Source of the DNA: Diadema setosum
Taxonomy: Eukaryota > Echinodermata > Echinoidea > Diadematoida > Diadematidae
Reading direction: 5' to 3'
DNA length: 64,000 nt
Assembly (NCBI GenBank): GCA_033980235.1
Contig: CM067059.1
Coordinates: forward strand, 13,168,600-13,232,599
In this document: in pieces, positions 23,129-37,421 of the stretch
How positions within the stretch are numbered: position 1 is the stretch's first letter
How the letters are laid out: each line of letters opens with the position of its first letter
Program-made: the position numbers and the translations under genes
Notes under the pieces: generated by a model
Told to the model about the DNA's origin: nothing
Database searches by the model: none
What the model saw: only the letters and a program-made list of their open reading frames with translations

Positions 23129-26020
23129 TGTGGGACTTTGTTGAGGATCACAGGACAGCAATTGCAGCCTTCAAAACTGCCTGTTTGAAATAGAGTTTAC
23201 CCCTTGAAACTGGTCTTAGTTTCATTCTTATAATTCTTCTCTCAAATGTTCTGCCAATGTGGGTAGAATTCAAAGGGAATTGTTGTTGATTGAGATACAG
23301 ATGTTTAGACATCTGTTGGCACAATGCATACAAGACCCTACAGCCACCAGCATGAAGGTGATAACATACTTTACAACTGACTGAAAGGGGTGGGGGGAAC
23401 AAAATAAAACCCACACCAAAACAAACATGTAATCAAGACAGATCATAACAAACAGGAAGCTCTCACAATTATCACTTCAAAGACTCACTTCTAGTGTGAA
23501 AGAGATCACCATTGAGTTTATGATGTCCATTTGAGTCAGATCAAGAAGGCCTGCTGTACATTCACAACTTCCAGTGTCCAAACATTATCGTCGTGATAGT
23601 AAAGATCTTGTGTATCAGTTTTCCTTCAAAAAATGCAACCCTGCAATGAAAAAACAACAACAACACACAAACATAAACAAATATGCCAATAGTTCTCTTT
23701 AAATCATTTTCCATGTAATCACGAAGATTACCATACCTGAATAAGTTCCAGTGTCCATGCAATGTCCTCTTGATTTTAAGGGGCTTTGCCTATCAGTTGT
23801 CCTTTAAAATAAACAAATACAAGAATAAATTTTTTGGAAATTCTAAAACTACTTTCCATGTGAGTGCTAAGATTTCTGTTTTATTTCACCAATGCAATAG
23901 TTAAATAATTTCGAGGATATTTTTCTCTAAAACTGTTAAGTTTTCATGAAAAGAAATGCGTAATCATAGCTGCATCTGTCTGCACAAGATCAGGCATGGC
24001 ACTTCTTTTTAAGGAGTTATAGCTGAATATCTGAGATGATTGTTGATATTGACTATGTCTACTCATTCTTTATGAACTACGGCAGAAGTTGTTGTATTTT
24101 TAGATACAATGTGGCTCAAAAGCAGGTTTTATGTCAAGATTTTTTTAATGAAGTTTTAAGTAAAATTTAGTTTCGGCATATTCTGAAATATTTTTCATGT
24201 GATATGGCAACAGCTGCATAATGTTTACGGAAATTCAAATCTTTCAATTCAATTTCAATTCAATTGAGTTTTTCTTTCCATCCGACAGAAAAGTGTAAAA
24301 CAGATCTTCATAGCCATTACATGAGGGTATTTTTATTTTTAGTTGGTCTGTGATTTTCAATGAATAGTTTATGACATTTACAGCTTCATATCAAGAGTGT
24401 TAAAAAAAAAGATCAAAATGGTTTGTATTTTGGTATCCATGGATATTGTGATAGTTCATTAGCTATATATCTTTCATGTGCTTGAAAAAGTCCAGAGGCC
24501 AAGAAGAGGTGGGGCGATATGAAATGAGTGGTGTTAGCGGAGAAGGTCAGATTTTAACTGCAATTAATATTCCGATTTGGGTCTGAATTCCGGGCCAGCT
24601 ACGCCTACTTGGGCATATATGGGCCAGAGACTGAAGTCATAAAAAGTTCTTGTCAGTTTGTATGTGTTTACTTTGAGGTGAATGCTATTTCACTTTACTA
24701 TTTTTTATAGGGGTATTCTTTTGAGTCCTTTGGATGTGGAATGTTTTTTTTTTACCACTGGTTTGAAATGAACATTATGCTTGGTGCCATGGACAAGCTC
24801 ATGTTGTGTACTGGGTATGGTGGATTAACTGTTGGGTTGAGAAAATCTCCCCTTCTGTGCATTATCACGCATAAATGCCATCTCCTTGTTAAATGTAATG
24901 TGAGAGCAACTCCTTTGCAGTGATTTTTTTTAATTTCCCTCACAAAGCTTGGAGGGTAATTGTGCTCATATTGCAGGCGTAAGCCAATTACAAGCTCATA
25001 GTCGCTTTCATAAAAAAGACTGTTTATTGAAGGATATGGAGGTATTGACAGGTAATGCGAATGATTTTCCAGTTGAGGAACACGATTACTGCAAATTTGT
25101 TGTGATCAATCGAAGAACTGGTGAAACCTAAGGAAGAATAACATTTACGTGTAACAATGTGAAAGGACTGTAGGAGAGCTGTATCTTTTAGACTAAGAGG
25201 GGCTTCACAATTACCAAAGAATTTGTTTAATCACGTTTTCTGAAACGTGTTTGTAAACTTGTTTTTAGAGGGTGTACTTAGAGTCAGACACACATAAAAT
25301 GAGCCCCTCGCGTACTCCTAGTTGTAACTGCAAACAGTATTCTATACAACAGTGGTGTCATTAACTCAGTGGCATGTCAATCAAAGATGCTACTCTTGGT
25401 ACACTCCCATGTAAAGAGTACATGTATGTAGGTATATCTATGCACACACCATGAAGGTCAAGTTAAGCATCACCCTTTACAGATCAAACTGTTCAGAGTA
25501 CCATAAGTGCTTATACAGTAAATACATGCAAACCCTCACTGGAGAACACCCTCTGAATCACAATTGGCCAAATTTGATATAAAGAATGTGTTTGTGTTAA
25601 GAAACTCAGTAACATGTATACAAGTGATTTCTGTGCAAGTGTGAAAGCCCTCAAAATTTTATGATACCACTTTTTCAGCATTTCTGCAGACTAGGCATTA
25701 CTATTTTTATAGCTGAAGTGTATTATTGTCCTCCATTGACATTGGGTTGGGCAGCATCACAAACAGATGTGGGTTGACAGTTCTGTTTTTGTGATATATA
25801 TTCCATACGACATAAACCACTGGCAAGAACTTTACACAACTAGAATCATTTATGATATTTTACTTTCGTCTAACCCCCCCCCCCCCCAAAAAAAAAAAAA
25901 GTCTTTCAAAGATGACCTTTTTATGCCATGTCATGTAAGGAATGTAATCTATGAAACATTATGTACTGAGGATAGCCATATCAGATGCCAGTAATATGCA
26001 GTGTGATGAAATTTTAAGTA

Positions 26021-26090
26021 CAGTGCACTCCCGTTATAACGAAATTCTGGTTACAATGAAGTCAAAATTCAAGCCACAACAGTCGGCTGG
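26021..26090 (+). repeat. Solo pogo-like terminal fragment
   Basis: TA followed by CAGTGCACTCCCGTTATAAC is typical of one end of pogo-type elements. I found no matching inverted end nearby, so this is probably a truncated copy. The right limit is approximate. Confidence 0.45.
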
Positions 26091-26448
26091 TAGATAGCAG
26101 GATTAAAAAAATGACATTATCTGTCGGGTCACTGCCAGTTTTGTTCAGTTTCCACCAAATTTCCTCCTCATAATAAGGCATTTGTATGACAGTAGAACAT
26201 GTCAGGATATTTTGGCAGCCACAGGGAGGAATAAAACTTTTGGTATTAGATTTCTCACATCATCTTGCAGGAATCTAGGAATCCTCATATAGTGATCTAT
26301 AATTGAAAAAAAAAAAGAAGTTCATTCTTCAAATGTTGTTATGCTCAGGATGTTATGGTAGATCTCACGATCCATAATGATTTATTGAATTATGTGAAGC
26401 GTATTAATGCTGGGAAGTCCACAAATAGAAACTGTCAATTTTGGGTTA

Positions 26449-26614
26449 AAGGCCTCTTTAAAGTCAAGTTTAATCACTAGTCAAATGTTTAGAGTCATGT
26501 ATGAGAGAGAGACGAGTAATCACTGAATTTCAAGGCCTCTTTAAAGTCAAGTTTAATCACTAGTCAAATGTTTAGAGTCATGTATGATAGAGAGACGAGT
26601 AATTAATGAATATC
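26449..26614 (+). repeat. 83 bp tandem duplication, two copies
   Basis: Copy 1 at 26449-26531 and copy 2 at 26532-26614, each starting AAGGCCTCTTTAAAGTCAAG and containing GAGAGACGAGTAAT. Only a few differences are visible, all towards the end of the unit, so the duplication looks recent. Confidence 0.9.
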
Positions 26615-27126
26615 AACTGGGGAAACTTAATGATGTAACATGAAGATGATATTGATGTAAGGAGCATAAAACTTTGTCGTCATGAGTGCTTTCCTTGCAC
26701 TTCTGGGAATGTGAGTAGGCCTTTAGACATTAAAAAACAAAACTGATTTATATCATATCACTGCATATACCCAGGTCTGAATAGAAGAAATTAATGGTTC
26801 CGAGGCTATAACTCTACACAGTGTGTCACTGGTAGTGAGCAATGCAAAATATATGATACTTGGATTTTGGTGGATGTAGGTTTGATTTTTCGTGGAAGAG
26901 TGTAGGGTCTTACCTGTCTTCAGGATTGCTTTAGGTGCTGTGGGGAGTGATGGATAGTGCAGGGGTTTTCTCCGCACCTGGATGCAATTGGTTCCAAAAT
27001 TCTCAGTTTGATCCTGGCTTTGTTATGATTGGAGGGGGGTGGCTGCCCCCCTTGGCAAGGTTTTTAAAGTTTAAGTGCATTTAAAGTGAGTGCAACTGAA
27101 TCAACAGGGTAGGGCAGGTAATGCAG

Positions 27127-27240
27127 TGCATAGTGAAAGAGAGAGAGAAAAAGAGGAGGGGAGCAGAGATAGGGGGTTGGGAGAGGGAGAGGATGGGAGG
27201 GGAGGGGGAGGATAGGGAGGGAGCTATGGGGAAGCGGGAA
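27127..27240. repeat. Purine-rich G tract
   Basis: One strand is almost all A/G with many GGG and GGGG runs (GGGAGGGG, GGGGGAGG). Such tracts can adopt triplex or G-quadruplex forms. A weaker similar tract lies at about 50425-50465. Confidence 0.6.
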
Positions 27241-27852
27241 CATAGAAAAAACTTCTAAAACATACCCAAGTTCATAGACCTTCAGGACCTTCAAATTCTT
27301 ATGAACTCCTTCTGCAGCCAGCATGCAAGAGCACTGGGTCTGTGATGATAGATGAACATAATATAGGCAAGTTTAAAGTGTTTAACACCTCTTTGTAATG
27401 GAGAGATAAGAATCACACATCCAGGAAATGAAATGTAAGCTCCTTCCTATATTTTCGTATGTTAAATGGAGTAATTGAGAAATCGCTGGGCCTAGAATCG
27501 AAAAAGCCCTGCCAGTGACTGCTAGTGATGAGATGTGACATTTGGAATTGTTTAGTCTTGTTAGTGATCAAAAGGGAATGGAGTGTGAATAATATAAAAG
27601 TCTCTTAGGAAAAGAGCAGTCCTGAGGTATGACAGCCTGATGTTTACCCAGGCTACCAAACTTAACTCGACTAAGGCCGAATTTGGTCTCACAATATACA
27701 GAGAATGGAATCTTTGTGTATTTAAATCAGCATGGGGTGAAAGATTTGATCATGGGCAGAGACCGATCTGACGATGACAATAATGACTGGAAAATAGACC
27801 CACACACACCTATTCCTAATCACAGCCACAGCGATGTGATTTGTTAACAAAT

Positions 27853-28161
27853 ATATGGGCCATGACGCGAGAAAAGGGCCCTTAGGGCATTGAACACCGA
27901 AAATGAGTTTTCACCTCCATATTGTAGAAGGAAGTCTGACGTATTTGGATATGAAAACCTTTTTCTGAAATTTTAATCCTAAATGCCCCAATTACGACAT
28001 TAAAAACCGCATGTTTTGTCAAAATCCTGTCACTTTTTGATGCATCTATGCATGTGCACGTACTTAGCTAGTTGACCTTTTTTGCGCGGATTGCTTTGTT
28101 GAACTTCTGGCGTTTGCGCATAACGGCGCTAAGGGCCCTTTTCTCGCGTCACAGCCCATAT
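27853..28161. repeat. 309 bp MITE with GACGCGAGAAAAGGGCCC ends
   Basis: Left ATATGGGCCATGACGCGAG and right CTCGCGTCACAGCCCATAT are inverted over about 33 bp including AAAAGGGCCCTTAG. It ends about 150 bp before exon 2 of the PLEKHG gene. No frame is encoded. Confidence 0.8.
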
Positions 28162-28307
28162 CAGTTTTAGATGTAGGGCCTATTTATTTGCTATCACTGT
28201 CATCTATTGCTTGTCACTTTGTTGTACAACTTTTTGTAAGTGAATCGTGAAGTTCTTTAACCCATTGTTGACACATATCCCCTCTGTATTACATCTTTGA
28301 TCTGCAG

Positions 28308-28408
28308 GGCTACATGAGAACCATGGAGAACAATCCAAATATTCATCTTAGTGAGGAGAAGTTTAACACCCTTTTCTGTAACCTGGAGAATATCCATTCA
28401 TTCAACTG
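28308..28408 (+). CDS. plekhg1-like: PLEKHG-type RhoGEF, coding exon 2 (DH domain)
   Basis: 33 full codons plus two bases (phase 2 donor TG|GTGAGT), residues 354-386 and part of W387. The acceptor is CTGCAG at 28302-28307. The peptide runs from GYMRTMENN through LSEEKFNTLFCNLENIHSFN. It continues DH helix 1 and the following helix, where vertebrate PLEKHG proteins have an equivalent LFGNI-x-x-I motif. The frame joins exactly with exon 1 (phase 0) and exon 3. It is too short for simple ORF listing but is certain from splice sites and family match. Confidence 0.88.
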
Positions 28409-28567
28409 GTGAGTAGACAGACAGCTACATTGTAGATGACCTTCTCGGTCCAGCAATGTTCATTTATTTCTCATCATGTGTTGTCCATGATTTTTTTTTT
28501 CTTTTGTGTTAACCATCATTTCCTTCTGTTCTCACTTTACTCTTCTGTAGTACCTTACCTTTATGTC

Positions 28568-29137
28568 TTAAAGGACAAGTTCACCTTCATTAACATAAGG
28601 ATTGAGAGAATGTAGCAATATTAGTAGAACACATCATTGAAAGTTTGAGGAAAATCGGACAATCCGTTCAAAAGTTATGAATTTTTGAAGTTTTCGTGCA
28701 GTCACCACTGGTTGAGAAGACTACTGCAGTGTATGATGTCACATGCGTACAACAATATAAGGAAAATATAAAGAGAATTTCACAAAATTTCATCTTTTGA
28801 AAAAAGCACACATTCCCTTGACTCGTTACTGACATATACTATGGGTAATATTATTCCCATTGCCTTTAGAAAGAGGCAAGTCAAGTGCTCTTTTATTATG
28901 CGAAAAAAGTGAAAATATGTTGAATTTTCTTTACACTTTCTTTATACTGTTGTACTCATATGACATCACGAGCCTTATTAGTAGTCTCCTCATCCAGTGG
29001 TTCCAACACAAAAGTTTTAAAAGTTCATAACTCTCGCATCGATTGTCCAATTTTCCTCAAACTTTCACTGATGTGTTCTACTAATATTGCTGCATTCTCT
29101 TAATCCTTATGTTGATGAAGGTGAACTTGTCCTTTAA
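28568..29137 (+). repeat. MITE family B, copy 2
   Basis: TTAAAGGACAAGTTCACC at the left, GGTGAACTTGTCC then TTTAA at the right, with the same interior as the copy at 6391-6957. It lies 159 bp right of exon 2 in the sense orientation of the gene. Confidence 0.88.
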
Positions 29138-32100
29138 GTTTCTCCATAGCTATGTCTTTCAAGTATGTTTTTCCTCTCTTTAACCTTATAAACTTCACAC
29201 AAAGTCTTCTATCAGGCATTTGATTTTGCTCTATCAGATAAGCACATAAGTGCTCAATTAGCTCATCTGCTAGTCTTGAATGAAGGCTGTTGCTTGTAAC
29301 AGCTCAGTGGGGCTAAAGATAATCAAATTGATTAGTCTTCTTTCAGGCTGATGCATTTTGATATTTGGACTTTGGCAGAGCATTGCTTTTGTGGGGTGGT
29401 ACTTTTGTCCTTGAAATCAGCTTCATCATCCCCGTACTCCTTCCCTCTCTCCCTGCCAGACAATTTCAGCTTTGTAATGTTGATATTAGGAATGTTTTGT
29501 TCATTTAATCAAGTATAAGTTCCTGTGGTCCCATGTTGTCTCCTCCCTGTCCTAAAATGGACCCTAAGTATATATTTCCATCCTTTAACTGCTGCTTATC
29601 ACAGAGTGTGATGACAGGTATGATTGCAAGCAATTTTTACCTCGTCATGCTCATGTCTGTAAGAAAATCATTGTTATTAATGTCCAAGCTTACTATTAAT
29701 ATAAACTATTCTATTATTTTGGTCTATTTTTTGGCACTGATGATATGAAGTCATTGTTTTTAGTTTTAGAGATTATTGTGTCGGCCTGCAAGCCATTCCC
29801 CCCAACTTGAGGCAACGTCCAGACAGCAAAATACTTAGCTGTGGTTGATTTTCCTTGGCATTACCCATAATGGAGCGATGTGCAATGTTCTGTTCTGTTC
29901 TGTGAGAGTTTAAATTCGACAGCGCTGGAAGTGGAATGACCATCTCGGCACCTGTTTTTCTGAATGGCTAAATATAGGCAGCAGCTGTGCTGGGGAATGA
30001 GGAACATCGACATGTAATTGGAGCAGAAAGTTGACCATGTGTTGGCTTCCTCCTGATATATAGATACCACCTTAGCAATGCTTATATTTAGAGGTCCAAC
30101 AGCCACCCAGTTTGTTTTGAATCGAACTTGATCCACTCTTAGCAGTGCTCAATGACTTTAATCAGACTGTTGACATTTCTTGTTGCCATTGGAAGTTGGA
30201 GGGCTAACTTTAGTGTCGTTCACATGGACAGAATACCGGGCTGTCGATCGTGATCCAAATACTACAGTTTTTGTTCCCGCTCCGATGGACAGAAATAACC
30301 CACTTATTGATGATCTTTATATTTTGTCGACCGAACAATGTACTGGTACTTTGTATCCGAGCCCTCCCCCTCCCCTCCTCTCCCCCTCCCCTTCTGTCCG
30401 TTGTTATAGATCCTTTTCATCAAATTAATCCCATGCCAATTATGTTTGATATGGGGGGGGGGGAGACTAACAGGACAGTCACCTGTGGATACATCACTGG
30501 TCACTGGGACCATTAGTGGTTGGGACTGAGGCGGGATGTCGGCCCTTTAGGCCAGCCACGATGGGCACGTGGATGAAGACCGCTAGACTGGCATGGCACC
30601 TTTAATTACTGACCAGACAGTCATTGCTGTCCTGCTTCACAATAAACCGAAAAAGACACGAAGGAAAGGAAAGAAAAAAAGAGAGAGAAATGAGAAGGAT
30701 GAGGAAGAAAGAGAGGAGAGAGGCCTTAATCCACTTTGCGTGCACGGAGAGATGATTCACATATAAATTTACTCATCATGCGAGTATGATCGGAAAATTT
30801 CACTTTTAGTCCAAGGGGTACACTACAAGGGAAATTGATAAGTGTTTCTTGAGTAGAAGTATTCATTGATACTGCCTTGAAAACCATTGTGAATTTGTAT
30901 TTATACAGAGTGCATACTTTGTATTATAGGCCTAGTTGGTAAACATGTGCACTTTTTTTTTTTACATGTGATGTCTGGATTCCATGTGATCAACAGACAG
31001 GTGTAAGAGTTTCTTTTGAATATTGTCCAGTACACTTTCCTCAAAGAAAGGTTTGACCACCAGGTGTGTAAATCATCTATCTATACAAAGTGATAAGAAT
31101 ATCAAATTCTAGTTTACTATGGTGTAGCCAGACTAGCCTCATCATTTCATGCGAAGGCCAACTTGGTAAGTGTAGCAGCATATGAACAATATCCTTGCAG
31201 ATTTGCTGAAGTCAGTACTCAATTTCTTACCCCACAGCAATAAGTAAAAACATGAGGTTAGTGACCTGCACCTTTTTATTGACCCTCGTGTCCTCACCCT
31301 CTTTAGATTCTGTCTGCCCCCATATAAACTTTTGTCAACACACAAGCAGACCCATACTTGAGGTGGAGACAAAAAAGAATCACCAAGTACTAACAATTAA
31401 GTGATAATTAGATTTTCAACAAGTAAGTTCCTGCAGACATTAAGTTATAATGATCAAAGTAGCCCCCCCCCCCCAAAAAAAAAAAATATAGATATATGCA
31501 TTATTTATTGTTCTTCATGGGGGAGGGGGTATCAGATGGGTGGGTCTGTATTGTTAACCTGTCATAGTGCAACATCTTCAGGTTTATTGGAAAAAAAAAA
31601 ACTGCTATGTGGACTCAATAAATATTTTGCAAGTAGGCAACTCTTGAATTTGTGTAAACATGGATTTTTTTTTGTTTGCTTGATAATTGATTCATTTTAT
31701 AAGAGGTCATGGTTATTGTGTTTTTGATCATCATCAGTGTATTTGTTGAAATTACAATATACATCAATATATCCTTATAAATTCAATCAATTTTCCAGCT
31801 GTGTTTAGTTTTGTGTTTGTGTTCCCCTTCATGTTCTGCATATAGTAGTATTTATCTAAGCAGGCTCAATATTTTGCAGTATATGCAGTTTTCTGAATAA
31901 CGCATGCAAATTGGCAACTTTTATAGACAAGGGATCCAAAGTGTGTGGTGTTGACAATGTTGTGGCGTGCTTCCAATTGCCTGAATTGTGACACCCCATT
32001 AGCTCCGTCAATATTTGATAACCTTGATCATTCATTGCACTAACGGTTCCAGAGTGAGCAAGGAGGAAGAAGATCAATGATAGACAACCGATGTTAAAAG

Positions 32101-32309
32101 TGTTTCAATGGGCAATTTCCGTGTCTGTAGTTGTCACATTTGACTGTGCCGAGAAATAAAGCAGAAAAGTTTCTTTTTTTTTTTTTTTTGCCACCTGCTT
32201 TGCATGGTAACTGGCGCAATTCTCTCTGCTTTTGATTTGTATTATGATGGCAGAATAATGTGTGGTGTCTGCCTAGCTGCCAGGAAACAACAGCAATAAC
32301 AACAACAGC

Positions 32310-32310
<1 letters not shown>

Positions 32311-32349
<39 letters not shown>
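32311..32349. repeat. C39 homopolymer run
   Basis: Thirty-nine consecutive C residues as given, interrupted only after 32349. The exact length may be a sequencing or assembly estimate. Confidence 0.85.
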
Positions 32350-32350
<1 letters not shown>

Positions 32351-33117
32351 CCCCATAAGAAAAACCCCAAATTAAGGAAATAAACCTTTAAAAGACAGTG
32401 ATTCTATTAAGCTCTCTTGCTGAGGTGAATGTAGAGGTGCATGGATTAGTAAAATGGTTTGATTGGCTCTGAGTTCATGCCAGACACAAAGTTATATGGA
32501 TTTATCCAATCTCCCAAAAATGTAAAGAGATGCTTTTTTTTTTCATATCTTCAAAAAATACAACCTACAATTTTTTGATGTGACATTGATATTTTAGTTA
32601 TTTCTTGCTGTGGAGAGATGATTGGCAATTGGCAAGCTGGCATAATATTTCTCCAACTTTAATTAAATATCATGCTAATTTAGATATTTAAATTATGAAG
32701 TTTGTTTTTTTTTTAATATAAGGATATGAGTGCAAAGAGAAGTAAATATTTTCCGTCTTCAGATTTTGAACAAACTGCATTGATTTCTCTTAAGAATTTT
32801 TTTTTTAGTGTCTTTCTCACCAAAAGTCTGGTGGAAGTCAGGCTAAGCAGGACATTTTTATCGCACACGGGCACAAAATTTTCAAGTTCCTTCCTGTTGC
32901 CATGTTTAATTGGGACTCCTTTCAAGTCTCTTGTGGAGGACACATTTCCATCCCGTCGTCATCGTGAAGGGTACATACAAAATAAGAACATACTACAGGA
33001 CTGTGCCACTGTGAAGTCTCCCTTATCAAACATCTAAGATAGGCTATATATACCACTGTCCATTAATGATATGAACAGGAATGGTACATGTGTATAAAAA
33101 TATACATCATACATGTA

Positions 33118-33135
33118 TATGTAGGTACCTACATA
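33118..33135. repeat. 18 bp perfect palindrome in AT-rich stretch
   Basis: TATGTAGGTACCTACATA. A second palindrome, GTAGATATCTAC, follows near 33166. The surroundings (33080-33200) are rich in TACATA/TATGTA steps. Confidence 0.6.
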
Positions 33136-33839
33136 CATATGTATATATTATTTATTCACAGATATGTAGATATCTACACATTCTTTATATATACAGGTTG
33201 TGTATTTGGTAGTGTGTTCATGTATACCTTTAATTTCACTCATATCACATGATCACTTTTGGAGAAATGTCTATATTTGTGTTTCCTGGTCAAAGCACAC
33301 ATAGCGCAGTTACCTCCTGTGGTATGCAACTACACATGTTTCTGTATGAAAAGAACGTCATCACATCAATGATTCAGATGCAGTACTACAATTTAGTAAT
33401 TGTGAGTTAATCAGGCCGGAATGAGCCATTCTTGCTTTGTGGCTACAAGAAAGTGAATGTATGGTATATTTTTTTTTTCTTGTTTAGATAACGTTTTGAA
33501 TGAGCCTTTATACAAGCATTTGAATGACAGGGACCCCTTGTGTCGTGGAACACAGTGCCAGTGAATCATTGACTTCAAGGAGAAATCACAGGCACAGGGG
33601 GATGTTAAATTTAGCCCAAATTCAATGATGATGGACATGGAGAGTATGATATGCCTGGCTTCTCTTCCTCTTTCTCTCTCTCCCTCTAATCTCTGGTATG
33701 AACTAAGACTGTAATGATGGGCTGTCATAAGTCTCAATCAGCCCATTTGTTTTCTTTGCATTGATTTATAACTATTTCCTCCAGTTATCCATCAGCTTGA
33801 ATGCCTGTCAGTGGAATCCAGTAACCATGCAAATTTCAT

Positions 33840-33862
33840 GGGGGGGGGGGGGGGGGGGGGGG
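33840..33862. repeat. G23 homopolymer run
   Basis: Uninterrupted G run in intron 2; a C-rich run follows 30 bp later. Confidence 0.85.
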
Positions 33863-36800
33863 TGAAAATCTTCTGTCATTTCATTGTTCCCCCCCCCCTT
33901 TTTTTCCCAAACTTCTGTGATACGTTATTGTAAATCACAAGACCACATATTACATCAAAGGAAACATACTCGACCTTGTCATACATCAGCTGGGATGTAT
34001 TTACACCCTGTTATTGCCTCTCTCGCAAAATCCTGATAAACAAAACAAAACAAACCTGTAACTACAATGTAACTGCATAGAATGTTAAATTACGGTGTTT
34101 TTGTCTGCATTGTATGCAGATGCACAAGAAAGAAATATTCTATGCCTCTTGCATTGGTTACTGCATTAGATTTGTTATGATGCATTTACATTGCAACACT
34201 TTCCATGAACTTGGGCCTGAAACAAGGATGGTGAGATAATCATCTATGATTAAAAGAAAGATAATGTCTTACTTCAGACTTTAAGGGGAAAAAATTCCAC
34301 ATCATTTGGAATGAGATACTCTTATCCTCAGAAACCTCCCAGATTAGACGACTTGATATGGGCCTAGTAGGATGCACTTCCTCCCATTTACTAGATTGTG
34401 TATGACTTCAAGTGTTGGCAAATGAATTGGATCATATTATGATTTCAGAAATATATCTCTCCACGCCTCTTCTAATCTCGCCTAAAGGAGCCCGTAGTGA
34501 CGAATCGAGTCGACGTGCGAATCATTTCTGCGCTGTAGATTTAGCAAATTCTTTGTTGATTCAGGAAGTGCTAATTGTATGGTTGGGATGGAGTTGCCTT
34601 TACAAGTGTCACATTGCTCAAAGACCCAATCACTATAAAATTAATGTGGAAGGGTGGAGGCATAAGATATATTCCGTGAGGGGATTTTAATTTAATGTGT
34701 GAGGCCTTTTTGCTGAGCACTTTAAACAGCAGCAAATGCATTTGCTGGTATGATTATTCAGCTTCACAAAAATTCAGTCTGTAATGAAACAGCCTAGTTA
34801 TGCTTGCTCACAAAATAAATGCTTGAGAGAGACTGTGCTGAGACATATCAATTTTTTACACCCATACTAGTGCAGGATGACAGGAATCTGCAGCCCGTGG
34901 GATTTTTCTAAATTTGAGAATTTCTTGGCAAGCAGAAAGTCTTCCACCTCCGTGCTTGGAGTGACACAATTTCCTGAATGCTGTCTGGACCGTGTCACGG
35001 TCGTAGTGGAATAGAAGCCGCCCTCGATCGCCCCATCTCCCCAGCACGAGTGCTGGCAGGAATCTTGCGTGCGGCATCCTTGACTGGAGTGGCGTGAAAT
35101 GAGTTCCCTTCCAAGCAGAGTTGTAGGAATGTTCTAAGTCGGAAATCTAGTTGTAATGATTCCCATCCAGGTGTCTGCTCTCTGAATCTGCTTCTTCGGA
35201 AAGAAGCTATTGAGCAACAATTGAAAAAAAATTCAAGAATCGTTTTGCTCTTTCAGAAGTAAAAAAAAAAAAAAAGAAAGAAAGGAGGAAGAAAGAGAGG
35301 AGTTCATCTGTTTTTTCCAAAAAGATTAAGTTATCTACCATAAATTGTAAATTAGAATTACCCCAGAACAATGAATTGCCATAGCTGATGAGGATGTCAG
35401 CTTACTGTGGTAACTGCAATGACATCATGCAATAGTTTGACAAGGGTTTTCCTACGAAAAATACAGCCTCAGGTGTGCCGCAGTTCAATTTTCAGAAAGG
35501 ATTGGTGGCTGCCTAGTGGCCACTTCTTAGCTCTCTTTAACCTATTCGGGACCACCATAGCAAAATGCTGTTTGTCATTTGTGTGCACAGGGATGCCAGT
35601 AGCACTGGTAGGGTTAACCATGAGTCAGTGAGTCCATGAGATGGGGCACCAGAGAGCGAAACTGAGAACCAGATGCAGATTGGGGAAAATATGGCAGTGA
35701 TTTCCACAATGAAGGCGTGGAAGGATTGGATAGGGTACTTCACACAGGCGTGGAGATGTGATTGGGCCGGAATGAGTTCCAGACATGCTGTCGATGACTA
35801 CAAATGATGCAGATAATTTCAGGCAACTTTCACACTTCCTTTACAAAGAGAGAGAGAGAGAGAGATCTTAGGTAGATATTTTAAGGCATCGTTTATGATA
35901 CTGTACAAAAACGGACAAATAATGACAGAAGTTTGAGAAAAGAATATGTACATAAGAGGTTCATGCAGAGCGCAATTTTGAAATAAGTGCAAACATGAGT
36001 GAAAGTTGTTCAATATCTTCCTTTCTAGACATCAACATTATGACAGATATATTGTGGAAGCAAGAAAAAAAAGACAGGGCAGCTAATAAAAAAAAAAACA
36101 TGGATTGTCTTGTTTTTTCTTTTCTGTCTGTCTCTCTATGTGATCTCATGGTCTCATTTATGTACTGTCACTCATGTGAGGCTAATGGGCCTGAGAATAG
36201 CTATTATGTTTCCATTCACGCCGTCCTGCACGTGTTCAGACATCCCACCAACTTTACATTTTCCGTGGTGCTTGTGTTATGATACAGTTTTGACAATGCC
36301 TTCACGCGCCAACACCTAATATGCTGCTGGTGCTGATTGGGGAAAGTTGTTTATTTGTACCAGCAATAATCATCCAGGGATGGCAATGGTTTTAATGCCT
36401 CTCTTCACAGGCTTTCAAATTTTATTGAAGTAGGAGTTTCTCACATTGTGATGAAATAAACATTCTCACGTTTCATTGTATCAGCCAGCTCAAGAACAAC
36501 TATCAGTTCTACATTTCACTGTCTTGAGGATTGCACACTGGTAGTTTTATCATCATTTGATGACTATGTTTCAATGACCTGCAAGTATTTTCCCTCAAGA
36601 GCTCTTAACACAATTTTGTAATAGATTATTTTCAGTTGTATGTAAGTTACTCATGCTTGTTTGTGGCCTGTACATGTGTGTGTTTGTGTCTTGGATACAT
36701 CTTTATATAAATTTGTTACTTCTTGGTCAGAGATGTTTGAGTAATAGCATCTTGGTTTAAAGTGCCAAACTTAAACTTGTTTGATTTTTCCTTAATATAA

Positions 36801-37421
36801 ATTCATGAAAGATGAATCATTGTGGCCACATCCTAATCCCTCCTGTTTTGATGATAATATAGCCACCTGTTACAGACCACGACTTTAAGTCAAGCCATGC
36901 TGCTTAAATTGCTAAAAGAAAAAAAAAAGCAGGTGATTGGGAATTTTCTGACAAGTCCCCTTTCAGAGAGATTCTTCTGCAATTTTTATTTTTTAGACAT
37001 TTTGATCTTATTTCCTGAGGAAGAATGATTCATAGGGTCACAATGGCCATATCTTCCTCCGAATTAGATATCTCCACAGATAGGAGGAACGGCTTGAGAG
37101 AGATCGCATCAGTTGATTAGACAGTGACATTTATGAATTCCAGCCGGGCAACGGTGGGGAGTGGGTGGGGGGGGGGGGGGGGTTTCCAAGTGTGTAATGT
37201 CTTGCTGTTTGTGCAGTCAAAGCCCCCACTTTTGTCTTGAAATGATGTCAAAAGAAGGTTGCTATTAGTTTCAAGAACAAGAATAACTGATACCACCTTA
37301 AAATAAAAATGAGCATTGCATGATATTAAAATCATCTTCTAGACAGGTCTTTGTCTTTGTTCTATTAACATCTTTTGTTGCACAGTATTATTATATATTA
37401 TTTTCTGTTTCTTCCATTCAT

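Larger units (their letters stand above)
21845..28307 (+). other. Intron 1 of the PLEKHG gene (6463 bp)
   Basis: Starts GTAAAG, ends CTGCAG. It holds a 1 kb foldback (22122-23128), half of a pogo-like end (26021), an 83 bp tandem duplication (26449-26614), a purine-rich G tract (about 27127-27240) and a 309 bp MITE (27853-28161). No further exon was recognised. Confidence 0.8.
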
